A stretch of 64,000 nucleotides of DNA from Lophium mytilinum. Lineage: Eukaryota; Ascomycota; Dothideomycetes; Mytilinidiales; Mytilinidiaceae. The notes below the pieces were generated by a model that had not been told where the DNA came from, made no database searches, and saw only the letters and a program-made list of their open reading frames with translations. Made by a program: the position numbers and the translations under genes. The stretch spans positions 1,619,834 to 1,683,833 of the forward strand of contig MU004189.1 in the NCBI GenBank assembly GCA_010093605.1, read 5' to 3'. This document shows, piece after piece, positions 53,889 to 64,000 of the stretch (positions within the stretch are counted from its first letter, which is position 1; the number at the start of each line of letters is the position of its first letter).

Positions 53889-55970
53889 ATGGCCACTCCA
53901 TCAGTACTGACGACGACCGTAAGCGGGAGAGTCTGCACCAGATCCCGTAGAATATCGCCGTCTTCCACTGTGCTCTCTACCTCTGTTGTCTTATCTACGA
54001 CAGCCACACCTGAGCTATCGTCTGTCCAAGTCTCTTCCACTGCTGCATCCTTGTCGAATGACCAGATTTCATCGAGCACAGCGCTGGAGTCTTCTCGGTC
54101 GTCTGAAAATGCGCTCCTCCCGCCAACCGTGGCAACAACCACTGCCGAGAGTCAAGGGACCTCCAGCACAAGAGAAGCATCTGCGAAAACATCAATAGAG
54201 ACTTCTTCTTTCGTGTTTTCACCATCTCCATCGTCATCAAATGCAGGTACGCTGAGCTCTGCGTCTTTGGTCTCCTCTCCGGCAGCTTCGCTTCCTTTGC
54301 CGTCTCTCAGCGTTCCTCCAAATGCTTTTTTATCCGTGGCTGCAACACCGAGCAAGCTATCTTTACCTTCGTCATCATCCGAGAGTCCTACCACTGCGAA
54401 ATCTGACACGATTAACCCAGTTGTCGTTTCCACGTCATTATTCTCAGCGTCGAGTCTGTCAGCTAGTGCAGCCAAATCGAGCATCATTCCAACACCGGGA
54501 TCAGCGGGATTGATATCGCCATTTCGAGGCTCTGGAGGCTCGAACTCAGGAAACGTCACTGCCGGGAATACCCCAAAGACCGATGTGGGCGTCCTTATAG
54601 GAGGCATATTTGGGGGTGTTATTGGTGTAGCTCTAGTGGGGGCCCTTATCTTTATGTGTCTGCGGAGGAGGCAGACGAGAGAGACACTTGAAGCTTGGAA
54701 GGAACGCATCAACGAGAAACGCCGACCAAGAGAAGACCAAGACTCGGAACTAGGAACGGCCTCCACTTTCGATAGGATGAAAGCACCCCTAGCTGGCGCT
54801 AGCTTGATGGTGACTGCATTTGTGAGCAGATTCACGTCAAGGAGACTACCTCCTCCCCAAGATGAAGGCCGCAGGAGCAATATTCGCGATAGCGTCAGCT
54901 CGGTGTACTCGCAAAGCACATTAGCACGGAGCCGGTCGAGGAGTGAACCAGCCTCACGGCTCAGACAGCAACTCCAAGGCCTCTCAAGCCGCATGAAGAA
55001 ATCAAAGGGTACAACCCCCAGACTAGATTTCACGCAGACGCCTCCTTTCTTGGACGCTGTGAACGATCCATTGGTACGAGGTAGTAACGTCAACAACCCA
55101 TTCCTCGACCCTGCAGATCTCCGAGAACCGACTTTGCCAAACCTTCGAGTTATGAATCCCGATGCATCCCGTCCAAGCACAGGGATGCTTACACCACGTC
55201 AGGCAATCGCTGCTGGCCTTGCTGGACAGCAACGTGCACCCATCACACCCATTGTTCTCCAGCGTCCGCCTCCCACTGAGACACAGAACCCATTTCTTTC
55301 GCCTTTCGATGACCTTGCAAATCGCAATCAGGTCTCCACGCCTGACTGGCTTCGTCGCCCTTCGCACTCGCGTACCCAAAGCGCTCAAACTGCGCTCCAG
55401 TCTCATCCGCCTTCATCTTTGGATGGAAACCCGTCGTTTTACTATCCTTCGTCTATAAACCCTTTCGCAGACCCTATGCAACCTGAAATACCTAGTCTTC
55501 AATCGCAATCCCATCCCAGCGACCATTTACTGCAACCTCCTTCGAATGCTTATACTCCCGGCCCGGGCCCTTATCCCGTGTCCGCTTCTTCCCGCAACTC
55601 ACAAGTTCATCCCCGAAACTACAACCCTCGAATCTCATCATCGACGACATCAGATCTTTTCCTGTTTGGCGAGCCCGGCCCCAGCCGTCCTACCACCATA
55701 TTCACCAACGGATCCTCTTCGCGCGCAACACGTGGAAAGAGTGACCCGTTCGATCTAGACAGACCCGAAGTCTTGGGGTTTGGCGCTGTTGGTAGTCGGC
55801 GGGAAGTCCGAGCGAGTGTAACTCGGCAAAACTCACGTAGTAACCGGCAGAGTAGTACGCCGCATTGGGTCACGATGGATGACGAAATGGGATACGGCCC
55901 AAGCAGGAGAAGCCTGCTCCCCATGCCGTTACGCAAGGCGGCTACAACAGGTCCAGGGTTAGCAAGGTAG
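53889..55970 (+). CDS. Single-pass membrane protein with Ser/Thr-rich domain and NPFxD endocytic motifs (693 aa)
   Basis: Probable cell-surface or secretory-route membrane protein of unknown function. Residues 1 to about 230 are Ser/Thr-rich and likely O-mannosylated and outside the membrane. A single transmembrane segment follows (about residues 233-258, DNA about 54585-54663: VGVLIGGIFGGVIGVALVGA and on), then an Arg-rich stop-transfer patch (CLRRRQTRE). The cytosolic half (about 430 residues) is disordered and carries NPFLD (55095-55109), NPFLSPFDD (55287-55313) and NPFAD (55458-55472). NPFxD is the endocytic signal bound by the Sla1 homology domain in yeast. I start at the first in-frame ATG, 53889. 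It gives no signal peptide, so an upstream exon supplying one may be missing. Confidence 0.78.
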   Translation: MATPSVLTTTVSGRVCTRSRRISPSSTVLSTSVVLSTTATPELSSVQVSSTAASLSNDQISSSTALESSRSSENALLPPTVATTTAESQGTSSTREASAKTSIETSSFVFSPSPSSSNAGTLSSASLVSSPAASLPLPSLSVPPNAFLSVAATPSKLSLPSSSSESPTTAKSDTINPVVVSTSLFSASSLSASAAKSSIIPTPGSAGLISPFRGSGGSNSGNVTAGNTPKTDVGVLIGGIFGGVIGVALVGALIFMCLRRRQTRETLEAWKERINEKRRPREDQDSELGTASTFDRMKAPLAGASLMVTAFVSRFTSRRLPPPQDEGRRSNIRDSVSSVYSQSTLARSRSRSEPASRLRQQLQGLSSRMKKSKGTTPRLDFTQTPPFLDAVNDPLVRGSNVNNPFLDPADLREPTLPNLRVMNPDASRPSTGMLTPRQAIAAGLAGQQRAPITPIVLQRPPPTETQNPFLSPFDDLANRNQVSTPDWLRRPSHSRTQSAQTALQSHPPSSLDGNPSFYYPSSINPFADPMQPEIPSLQSQSHPSDHLLQPPSNAYTPGPGPYPVSASSRNSQVHPRNYNPRISSSTTSDLFLFGEPGPSRPTTIFTNGSSSRATRGKSDPFDLDRPEVLGFGAVGSRREVRASVTRQNSRSNRQSSTPHWVTMDDEMGYGPSRRSLLPMPLRKAATTGPGLAR

Positions 55971-56761
55971 CACCCATGAAACGAGTGTATGCCATGAGGA
56001 ATGACAACGGCCGGTGTTTTTGGCGTTTTATGGTCATTTGAGGCTTCATTGTACGATATGGAACGTGCATGAGACGATTGGCAGTATATATCAGGTGATT
56101 TGGTATTCACAGCGGTGCATTTTGTTCAAGCATCATGTTTAGTGTTGCGCAGTTTGACTTATCTTGGGTAGAAAATGAGTGCTCACTCTTGTCAAAGATA
56201 ATGCTAAGCTTATTCCTGTTGCTGATCCTAGTTCTTTACATGGGCATGCATCCGGAAGTCCTCTGCAGATGACTGCGAGAGTGCCTTGTCCTGAGCTCAT
56301 ACACGCATTTTTGAAGAGGTAGTACACCGTAAGGACTATTGATTTTGACTATCAATGCAAGCCATTATGCATTTTCCCCGCTGCACTAATTGACAAGGCG
56401 TGAAACCATCCGCCGTCCTGCGCTAACGTGGAACATATGCAGATCGCGAGATGCAGCTCCGCACTTCCCCGCAAACCCTCTCTTTTACGCATAACATAGT
56501 CGTGTAAGCAGCGTGTCTTGAATAAATACATCTATGCCTTCCTGCAAGATGACCACTTTCCCTCTTGTAATCGAATGCCCCAAAAGTCTAGACACCGAAC
56601 ATCTAAGATCTCGCTCTTGTCGTCCAGCAACCAAGAACCGTCATGATCCAAATCGCGCCCAGCGCCGTTGACCCAAAGGATCTTATGACCTTGAGCCGGA
56701 GCTCGACCGCTTAGAAGCTTCTTATGTATCCAAAACTCATCGGAGCCTGCTGCCGATATCG
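55971..56761. other. Intergenic region between convergent genes
   Basis: About 790 bp with 3' flanks of the NPFxD membrane protein gene (plus) and the small membrane protein gene (minus). No supported gene. Confidence 0.45.
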
Positions 56762-57491
56762 TCATATCATCCCCAACCTCCGCAGCTCGGTGCCCAACGA
56801 CCCGCGCTGCCTGTGGAAGGACACCACCGCCTCGTCGAACAAGCCGTGCTCATGGATGTCGAGAAGGCTGGGCAGAGAAGACCGATCCTCGCGCTGTATG
56901 GCTCTCTGGCTGTGCGTGTATGCGCGACTCGGGAACCACGCGCTCCAGGTGAGCGAGACAGGAGTGTAGTAGAGGGGACCGATGAACTAGGATCGTCAGC
57001 TCGTGTCCATTTTGGCTACAACGGGGCAGTTATCCCCGGTACGGATGACTCGAATGGTGGTCATTGGGCTGGTGGTAGTAGAGTAGTTGACTTACGTTTA
57101 GTCTGCAGTCGATCATGCCGGTCGACCACATCAGGGTAAGCAGGAATGCCGAGAAGCCGCTGTACACGATCAAACCCCATCCGGCGACGCTCATCCAGTC
57201 GTTCTTGGGCAAGGTAGGTTGTGGGACCGAAACTCCAGGCGCTGGCTCGACGGTGGCATTGTGAGGGGTGGTGTCTACTCGAATGACGATGCGCGTGGAT
57301 GTATGCGGCTGGGTCGGCGTGCTGGACCATGTTTCGAACTTGGTGCTTTGGTTGAGGGCTAGGTCACTTGGTGACGAGATCGGAGCCAAGGTGGGAAGTG
57401 ATTCGTACGCAGCAGGCCAGCTTGCAGCGAGGGGCGTAATGGTAGATGTAGCGTATGTGGGCGCTGCCGACGATAGAGAGAAGGGTGCCAT
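56762..57491 (-). CDS. Small membrane protein of unknown function, 206 aa
   Basis: Two exons, 57096-57491 and 56762-56986, with a 109-nt intron that has a CTGAC branch site ten bases before its AG. Joined product: a Ser/Thr/Pro-rich N-terminus (about residues 1-85), then one clear transmembrane segment (GWGLIVYSGFSAFLLTLMWS). A soluble tail follows, starting FIGPLYYTPVSLTWSAWF and ending with charged helices. The second exon has no internal ATG suitable as a start and is easily missed. I do not recognise the family; the tail's aromatic block may be a second membrane-associated segment. Topology unknown. Confidence 0.65.
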
Positions 57492-58101
57492 ATTCAGCTT
57501 ATTGAGAAGTGTAGGTCGTTATTGACAGGCTTAGCGGAGGTTATTGAGCTTATAGAATAGAATAGCTGAAAAGTGGGGCGTCGAGCCGAGCAAGGATCTG
57601 TACGGTGAAGGTGAAGATAGAGGTCTGAACCATTTGCCAGCTCGCTAAGTCTCTTAGAATGTCATCAGAGGTTACACGGATCAAGCAGTGAACAAAAAAC
57701 TCACAAAAAGTGACGACACCAAGTTTCTAGCAGCAATGAAAAGACTTTGTGGCCATGATGGAAAGTAGCTGATCGAGTGCATGGAGGCAGATGAGAGTTG
57801 TTATATCGATATTAAGGAACAATACTTTGATGAACAATGCGTTAGGACAAGTCCAAACCCTATTGTTTACTCCAAGCAAGCCCGCACACTAGCGGACAAT
57901 ATTTACAGTGCGAATGGAGAGCTGCAGCAGAAAGAATCGCCGCCCAGAATGTTGAATACAGAAGTCCACCTTGAGACGCCCCTGGGAGCCACGCAATCAA
58001 AGCACAAAATCAAAGAAGTTACTCGCCGCCTACTTTAATTTGACCCTTCACTTTCTGCTTACCCAAACTATAGATTACCTCTGGTTTCGTCGAGTATGGC
58101 A
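57492..58101. other. Intergenic region, about 610 bp
   Basis: Promoter of the small membrane protein (minus) and 3' flank of the SHMT gene (minus). An 85-codon plus-strand open frame (57781-58038) has no recognisable features. Nothing supportable. Confidence 0.45.
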
Positions 58102-59904
58102 TCACGAACCATTCTTCTCCCAAGGAAGGCTAAAGGTGCCCACCCAGTCTTCTACCTCCCTGCGGAGTTGAATGATCTCTGTAACATCCTCTCCTTCTCC
58201 TAGGAACTCCTTGAAAGCATTTACACTGCCGGGATTCTTCCTCTTTTGCTGCTCTGCTTGCTCCTTTGCAGCCTTGTCTAGCTTTTGGGTGATGGAGACT
58301 GCGCGATGAACCACATCTGCAACTCGCCTGAAATCGTCGGGCTGGAACCCCCTCGTAGTCATAGCGGGGCTGCCCATCCGTAGTCCACCTGGTTTCATGG
58401 CCGACTTGTCGCCTGGTACAGTGTTCTTGTTGCTCGCAACTCCGACAAGCTCGAGTACACGCTCAACTCGAGCGCCGTCGACGCCCCTGTCCTTCAAATC
58501 TACCAAAACTAGGTGGTTATCAGTTCCACCGCTGACGACGTTGTAACCCAGGCCTCCCTTCTCTTTTGGACTTCCGAGTCTATCTGCAAGGGCTTTGGCG
58601 TTTTCTAATACGGTTTTCTGGTATTCTTTGAACTCGGGGCTTTGGGCTTGTTGGAGGGCTACGGCCAAAGCTGTGATAGTGTGGTTGTGTGGGCCACCTT
58701 GGTGGCCAGGGAAAACCGAGGCATTGATAGGGCCTTCAAGATCCCATTTCTCTTCGACTCCTTTCTTGTCCACTCTCCTCACCCCCTTGCGGTAGAATAT
58801 CATAGCACCTCGGGGACCGCGCAAGGACTTGTGCGTTGTTGTAGTTACAACGTCAGACTGCAAGAATGGAGAGGGAATCACTCTAGCCGCAACTAGACCT
58901 GAGATATGGGCCATATCTGAGAGGAGGTACGACCCTACCTTGTCAGCTATTTTTCGCATACGCTCATAATCAATCAGTCGGCTATAGGCCGAAGTCCCCG
59001 CGATGATGATTTTCGGACGGTACAAGGTGGCCATGTCCTCCAGCTTGTCATAGTCAATCAACCCCGTTTTTTCGTCCAGCCTGTACGGGAGGGTCTCAAA
59101 GTATTTCGAAATGGCAGATATCTTCTTTGAGGGAATCTGATAACCGTGTGAAAGGTGGCCGCCGTGGGGCAAATCAAGGCCCATGATTCGGTCGTGAACG
59201 TTAAGGAGCGCAGAGTAGGCATATAGATTAGCAGGAGAGCCGGAGAGTGCTGGAATTCTGGGTAAGCTGGTGGTGCATGCATCATTGCCTGAGGACACTC
59301 ACGCTGGACATTTACCCCCCACTCCTGATCAGACAAGCCAAAAGCCTGCAGAGCTCGCTGCTGGCAGAGCCGCTCCGCCTGGTCAATGTATTCGTTTCCG
59401 CCATAGTATCTAGCTCCTGGGTAACCCTCCGAGTACTTGTCTGGTACACTATGGTAAGCTGAGTTCGCAATGGCCTTCTAAATCGACATACTCTGCATCA
59501 CACTACCAAGGGCATCGAGCACGGCCTGCGATGTGAAGTTTTCCGAGGGGATGAGGTTGATAAAATGCTTCTGGCGATTTTTCTCCTACGAGAACGAGGC
59601 ATTGAGTCAGACGTTGTCGCAATTGGAATTTTGAGTGGCGTAGGGCACCTTTTCGATGATGTCGTATACTGTTGGGTCGGCCTCTTCGAGACTGGCCGAA
59701 AGCAGCTGTACTGCCACATTAGACAGCTCTCCCGGAAAGGAGCATGGGGTCACTGCGACCCACCTTGTGCTGGCTGTCGATTGATGCAAGACCCCGCGCC
59801 GTGGTCGGTGTACGTAGAAAGCGGCATGACGGAGGCGATGGGCGGGGCAAGGCATGTGAGAACAGCGAGCGTGAAGCTCGACAACTGCTCCGAAAGGACG
59901 ACAT
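58102..59904 (-). CDS. SHM1: Serine hydroxymethyltransferase, mitochondrial
   Basis: PLP enzyme converting serine and tetrahydrofolate to glycine and 5,10-methylene-tetrahydrofolate; one-carbon metabolism. Five exons: 59764-59904, 59649-59705, 59492-59585, 59303-59440, 58102-59249, giving 525 aa. Residues 1-45 are basic and Ser/Arg-rich without acidic residues until the end, as in a mitochondrial presequence. Family order is intact: [53 protein letters not shown] (Schiff-base Lys284), and NHLVLVDLK. Several introns contain an earlier AG that breaks frame; I chose the acceptors that restore conserved sequence, for example AAC AAG TAC TCG in exon 4. The cytosolic isozyme would lack the presequence and is not in this window. 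Confidence 0.95.
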
Positions 59905-60818
59905 GGCTGCCAGGAGGAAGGGCAGCGTGAGAGAGAGATGCGGGAGTGGTGAGCACAAAGTGGTGTCACGCCGGCATCAGAAGCTTGGATCCATTTAATG
60001 CTGGAGGGAACAATACTCGGTCCGCGCTATGCCTGAAAGACGGTGGCGCTGGTGGCACGGGTGGCGCTCCGGGGTATATAAAGCGCGACTCCAAGGTTGT
60101 TGCAAGTTCTCCATCAGCTATTACCTAAAATGAAGCACCGCGCTCTGCGCCAGACGGCGTCTCCTCGGCTGCAAATTAGCGTGGGCGATGCTGACATGCT
60201 CTCGCCTTCATAGGTACGACACGGGGCACTGTGCGTGGTGTTGATAGTGTTTGGTCGTAGTTTTGTGCCAGCAACGGCTCCCGGTCTGCGTGTCTTCATT
60301 ACGCTTGGAGTGCCTGGCGCGCCTGGTGGGTGTGGTAGGGTGTTCTATGTAGTAGGTAGTGGTCAGGTATATCAATTCATTGCTGTATACTGCTTTCCTG
60401 AGCGGGCTGCCAGCCTGGCGCTCCTTCCACTTTGGACCTTTGGTTGCCTCTACGTGACATTTCCACGGTTCCGCCCGCCTTCTTCGTAGCCCACCCTTCA
60501 TCTCCAGACCGCCAACCTCCATTCCCTTCTTTTCTCACCTCTCCAGCATCGAGGCTTCTGTCCTAGCCGCTGCTTTGATCAAAGTCCTCGGCGCTGCTTC
60601 GATCAAACTCCCCGGCGGTGTTTCGATCAGAGCCCTCGACGCTGCTTTGATCAGAGTACTCGCCGCGTCTCCTGGCGTGCCTAACGTCCTCATTCCCCAG
60701 CCGGCTATCTGCTGGTGCCTCTGCTCAAGCCTTGGAGTATCTTGCATCATCTGTAACCGGAACGCTATCCGCTACCTCTCACATTCACCGTGCTCGAGCC
60801 ACTCAATCTCAACCGACC
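59905..60818. other. Divergent promoter region with tandem repeat
   Basis: About 910 bp between SHMT (minus) and the F-box-like gene (plus). It contains TATATAAA (60075-60082), oriented rightward, and a four-copy 24-bp tandem repeat (60570-60665) that would lie in the leader of the F-box-like gene. Confidence 0.5.
60570..60665 (+). repeat. 24-bp tandem repeat, four copies, in leader of F-box-like gene
   Basis: Units at 60570, 60594, 60618 and 60642 follow (C/G)TG(C/T)TT(T/C)GATCA. Copy 1 contains the palindrome TTTGATCAAA. The period is a multiple of three, but the downstream CDS frame has a TGA within the first unit, so the repeats are untranslated with that gene. Confidence 0.9.
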
Positions 60819-61970
60819 ATGGCTTCGAGCTGCACCCGCTACAACCACCTCACCGGTCGTCCAATTCGAAGGGGCGCCGGCCAAAAGAGGAAGGACGACG
60901 GCTACGTGGACTCGGTTATCATAGAGGACGACATCATCCCCGTTGAATCCTGCTCCGAAGACGAAGATGGCAACCCCACAGTGCGCAAGGTCTCCAAGCG
61001 CAAACGAACTCCCTCACCAACGCCGCCCCCACTCGATGCTCTCATTGACGACGACCTTCCGCCCTGCGAAGAAAGCGACGACGAGGACCAGGATACTGAC
61101 ACGGCCCAGCCGATCGAACTCACCTTCCATATTCCTCCAGGTTTCAAAGGCCCGTTGGTCGTGAGGCTGGATCACAAGCTTTTGGCAACCGCAGGAGCTG
61201 ACTCCAGCTCAACAAAACATAGCATCGACCATGGATCACGCTTATGGTTCGCGAAGCGTCATCGGAAGACAAGTAAGACGATGACCAAACGCCCAGCCAA
61301 GGTTGCCGCAGGCACACACCGACCCAGTGCCACAGGCTTCCTCAAACTGCCGCCAGAGCTGCGAAACAAGATCTACAAGCTCCTCTTCGTTTCGCAGAGT
61401 GAGCTGAGATTCAACAACCCGCAATTCAGCCTGTCTTCTGCTTTCCTACGAACCTGCAAGCAAGTACATGACGAGGGTCGGAGCATCTTGTATGGTGAGG
61501 GCACCTTCGTGTTCGAGAGAAACAGACTCAGCAGGTCACCTTTCTGGGACCCAGTAGCCAAGGAAATTGGTTACAAGGACATGCGCCGATTTCTCACTAT
61601 GATCGGAGATAATCTGGCTCTGCTTCGCCAAGTTAGAGTAGTCTTCGAGGACGCCACCCCATCCTCGCTACCCTACGTCCGAAGCCAAGAAGAACGGCGC
61701 TTCATCCACGACGAGCATCTCATCGAGTGTCTGCGTATTCTTCGTCGCGCAGAGCTTAAAAAGTTTACCCTCTGCTTCCACGGCCGCAAGACGTTGACCG
61801 AGTACGACGGAGCCTCATTCCTTGGACGGGTCTGCGAAATTCAAGCGGACAAGGTTGACATTATTAGCAATCCGAGATGCTGGTATATGGAATCTAAGAT
61901 CCACTATACCGTCAAGGAGCCTTTAGTGAAGTCCATGACGCGGGACACCCCTCTCTATACTGTCAAGTAG
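60819..61970 (+). CDS. F-box-like (2EXR-type) fungal protein, 383 aa
   Basis: Single exon from the ATG at 60819 (ACCATGGC, good context). The first 150 residues are disordered and acidic, with basic patches (KRKRTPSP) that look like a nuclear signal and acidic runs (CEESDDEDQDTDT). A short F-box-like helix follows (FLKLPPELRNKIYKLLF, DNA about 61339-61389), then the fungal pattern of a CKQVHDEG motif and a YGEGTFVFE strand. This F-box-like plus C-terminal domain arrangement is expanded in many filamentous fungi, usually of unknown role; it may recruit targets to an SCF complex. The leader contains a four-copy repeat. Confidence 0.82.
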   Translation: MASSCTRYNHLTGRPIRRGAGQKRKDDGYVDSVIIEDDIIPVESCSEDEDGNPTVRKVSKRKRTPSPTPPPLDALIDDDLPPCEESDDEDQDTDTAQPIELTFHIPPGFKGPLVVRLDHKLLATAGADSSSTKHSIDHGSRLWFAKRHRKTSKTMTKRPAKVAAGTHRPSATGFLKLPPELRNKIYKLLFVSQSELRFNNPQFSLSSAFLRTCKQVHDEGRSILYGEGTFVFERNRLSRSPFWDPVAKEIGYKDMRRFLTMIGDNLALLRQVRVVFEDATPSSLPYVRSQEERRFIHDEHLIECLRILRRAELKKFTLCFHGRKTLTEYDGASFLGRVCEIQADKVDIISNPRCWYMESKIHYTVKEPLVKSMTRDTPLYTVK

Positions 61971-62531
61971 TGGACAGGATTACTCTGCCTTGTTACGGGG
62001 TGTGGCATGTCCTTTATAGCTTGTTTCCTGATACCCCTACTTTCAACGTCTCAGGCTTAACACCTTCTTGTACTCTGATCATCAGATTTCCTTCTCTTCT
62101 TTCGAGTTCCTGGTCTCACTTTATCGGGTTGGGGGCGTTCTCTACTTGCATAAAGCTACTACACATTCGATGGCTATGGCGTTTTAATTTTCCGATTAGG
62201 TGCCAGCGAACTTTATAATGTCTACTCTCACGGAGTTACCTTCGGTATCGACGGCATGTACTTAATAGGACAGGTTCAAGTTATGATGGACGCCTGCCTA
62301 TGTAGTTTTTAATGCATGGGATAGCTTAATTTACATATTTTGAAACTAAGCACCACCCGATGTTAGCAGCAGTGATATACTTTTGCGCCATGATCGAATT
62401 TCCTAATTTATAACACCTCTTAAGCGATACCTTACGACATGTCACAAGACAGTCATTGACGACTGTTTTTGAAATGTTATTGTTCGTCCTAAAATTACGA
62501 GTGTGCTTTAGGCATAACAGTTTGCTCCAAT
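61971..62531. other. Intergenic region between convergent genes
   Basis: About 560 bp of AT-rich 3' flanks. No gene seen. Confidence 0.5.
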
Positions 62532-63858
62532 TCATTGACTTCTCCGCTTCTTGAACTCGTCAATCCATCCGGAAGCCTTGTCCTTTGGGACTACGTTTAC
62601 CTTGACTAACCCATCCAGAATCTCGCATTTACCGCTGCCAAGGATCTTTCCCATCGCTATCTTCTTCCCAGCTTTGATTAACCCCCCTGATGTTGTCTCC
62701 ATGTAGCATTCCACACCCGCCTTTGTGTACTCTCCAGCGCTGTCCCACGGGACTGGCAAGATGTACTCCAGATGATCCATTAGCCTCTCCGTCTCCTGAA
62801 ACGCTTTGACGAAGTCAGATTGCGCATGCATCGGATACAAGAGCATGACTGGTATTGAAAGTACAGAGGTGGGGTCGAGTGGCTTCTCTAGCTGTATTGC
62901 GGCGTCTTCCATGACTGGTGCTTGCTCCGACGTTCTTGCAACGATGTTTCTCGATTTCAGCGCTAGTCTCAGCGAGCGCTCTTCTGCTTTCTTCCGCTCC
63001 TCGCGCTCGCGGCGCACACGCGCTATAGATTCGAGAGAGTCTTTTCGCGCTGTAATCTTAGTGGCTAGGGTCTTGAGTGGTACATTGAAAGCATCAATGG
63101 CTAAGCCACGGCTGCAGGCGTCTGAAGCTTCTGGGAGCTTATCAAGCGCGAGACAAGCGCTAGCGGACCTGTAGAAGGCTTTGACGTTGGATGGGTTCAG
63201 ACGAAGAGTTGAAGCGCAGTCTTGTATGCAAGAACGATAGTTTTCTAGGGGTCATTTAGTACACGTCGAGCAGAGGATAGCATTCCCGATGAATAAGATA
63301 GTTTCAAAAGCGGAGAACAAAGTCGTGTTTGACGAAAGAAGAACAGCACATAGTAGCAGGAGTCTTACTCTTCTCCAAGTTGCAAAGAGCGCGATTGATG
63401 TAACTCGCTTCCTCAATGTGACGTTCTTTTTCCCGCTCGGTCTCCTCGTCCACCACCACAACATCCATGTCTGCAGGCCCTTCCTCCGCATCTTGGGGCT
63501 GCAGTGGCGCCTTCAGAGCGGCTATGGCTTTGTTGTAGAACTCTTTGGCGTCCGCCCACATCTTCGTCCGCGCAAGGTCATTGCCTTGCTGCCGGAAGTT
63601 CTCTGCGACTTCCGCGCGCGTTCCTTCGTATGCTAGCGCCTTCAGCGCCTCGAGCTCTATGTTCTCGCCGCCCTCGCCATCCGTCTCGTCCAAGGACGTC
63701 ATGAACAGCGGGACGCGATTCATGTCTTGCAAGACATCGTGCGTGGACTGTGCTTGGATTGACGCCATGGCGGGCGGCAGTGCCGCTGAAGGCTGGGCTG
63801 GCGCATCTTCCAGCTTCAGGTCGCCCATCATCTGTTCTGCGGGCGCAGCTTGTGGCAT
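62532..63858 (-). CDS. CNS1: Hsp90/Hsp70 co-chaperone Cns1/TTC4 (TPR protein)
   Basis: Cytosolic TPR co-chaperone that binds the C-terminal EEVD of Hsp90/Hsp70; essential in yeast. Two exons, 63369-63858 and 62532-63244, separated by a 124-nt intron; 400 aa. Acidic disordered N-terminus, with the conserved PLFMTSLDE near residue 50. Three TPR motifs follow, starting AENFRQQGNDLARTKMWADA, with the intron between TPR 1 and 2, and LNPSNVKAFYRSASA in TPR 2-3. After a charged helix (RREREERKKAEERS) comes the Cns1/TTC4 wheel domain with VMLLYPMHAQSDFVKAF and a Lys-rich end. Size and order match yeast Cns1 (385 aa). Confidence 0.92.
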
Positions 63859-64000
63859 GGTCTCTGGAAGTGCGGAGAGTCGTGCCGCAAATTTCCTGGA
63901 TGAATGGCGTCTATCAGATTCAAGAAGTTTTTGATATGAATCACGTGTCCAGGGAAGCGAGGATAAGCTAAACTCAACGTCACTTCAGCTCGGGTTATGG

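Noticed and set aside
54152-55180. 342-codon minus-strand open frame
   Set aside because: It is antisense to the Ser/Thr-rich membrane protein; the sense frame has a clear membrane span and NPF motifs, while the antisense product has no recognisable features.
1-64000. CRISPR arrays, rRNA operons, prokaryotic operon structure
   Set aside because: None seen. The introns, start contexts and gene families are all fungal nuclear.

Overview
The window comes from the nuclear genome of a filamentous ascomycete (Pezizomycotina). The signs are dense genes on both strands, nearly all split by 47-125 nt introns with GT...AG ends and CTGAC/CTAAC-type branch sites. The gene families are fungal: an ABCC transporter with the fungal second-NBD signature, an Ayg1-type pigment hydrolase, a cytochrome b5-fused delta-8 sphingolipid desaturase, a Zn2Cys6 regulator, and F-box/LRR proteins. 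A Dothideomycete is my best guess, but that is inference. Exon coordinates were built by hand from splice signals, reading frame and family expectation. I see no rRNA, no convincing tRNA and no CRISPR.

Layout. 1-13.8 kb: the 3' part of an ABCC transporter, an 823-aa membrane protein of unknown function, an Ayg1-like hydrolase (minus strand), and a CorA-like transporter with a repeat-bearing tail. 14-20 kb: hexokinase, an unknown 258-aa protein, and a saccharopine-dehydrogenase-like oxidoreductase. 20.4-29.7 kb: a decayed F-box/LRR gene beside an intact-looking F-box gene, a small glyoxalase-fold protein, a Zn2Cys6 regulator and an SDR. 29.7-31.1 kb: gene-free, with a near-identical 25-bp repeat pair, a tRNA-like stretch and an ORF remnant, probably a decayed transposable element. 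31.1-46.2 kb: a large acidic-tailed unknown protein, phosphoglucomutase/phosphopentomutase, delta-8 sphingolipid desaturase, a RapZ-C-like protein, an ER DnaJ ending in HDEL, mitochondrial uS17 and Cdc7 kinase. 46.4-64 kb: condensin Cnd1/Ycs4, OST3/OST6, a single-pass membrane protein with NPFxD endocytic motifs, a small membrane protein, mitochondrial serine hydroxymethyltransferase, an F-box-like protein and the Hsp90 co-chaperone Cns1/TTC4.

Most genes are housekeeping and not functionally clustered. Two local groupings stand out. Cdc7 and condensin Cnd1 are divergent across 214 bp that carry a TTCGCGAAA (SBF/E2F-like) site, which suggests joint G1/S control. The ABCC transporter and Ayg1-like hydrolase lie about 4.6 kb apart, but no polyketide synthase is visible.

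The most unusual global signal is inside coding sequences. In at least eight genes on both strands, the 5' portion has mostly C-ending codons and the 3' portion switches fairly abruptly to G-ending codons, always in that sense-strand order.
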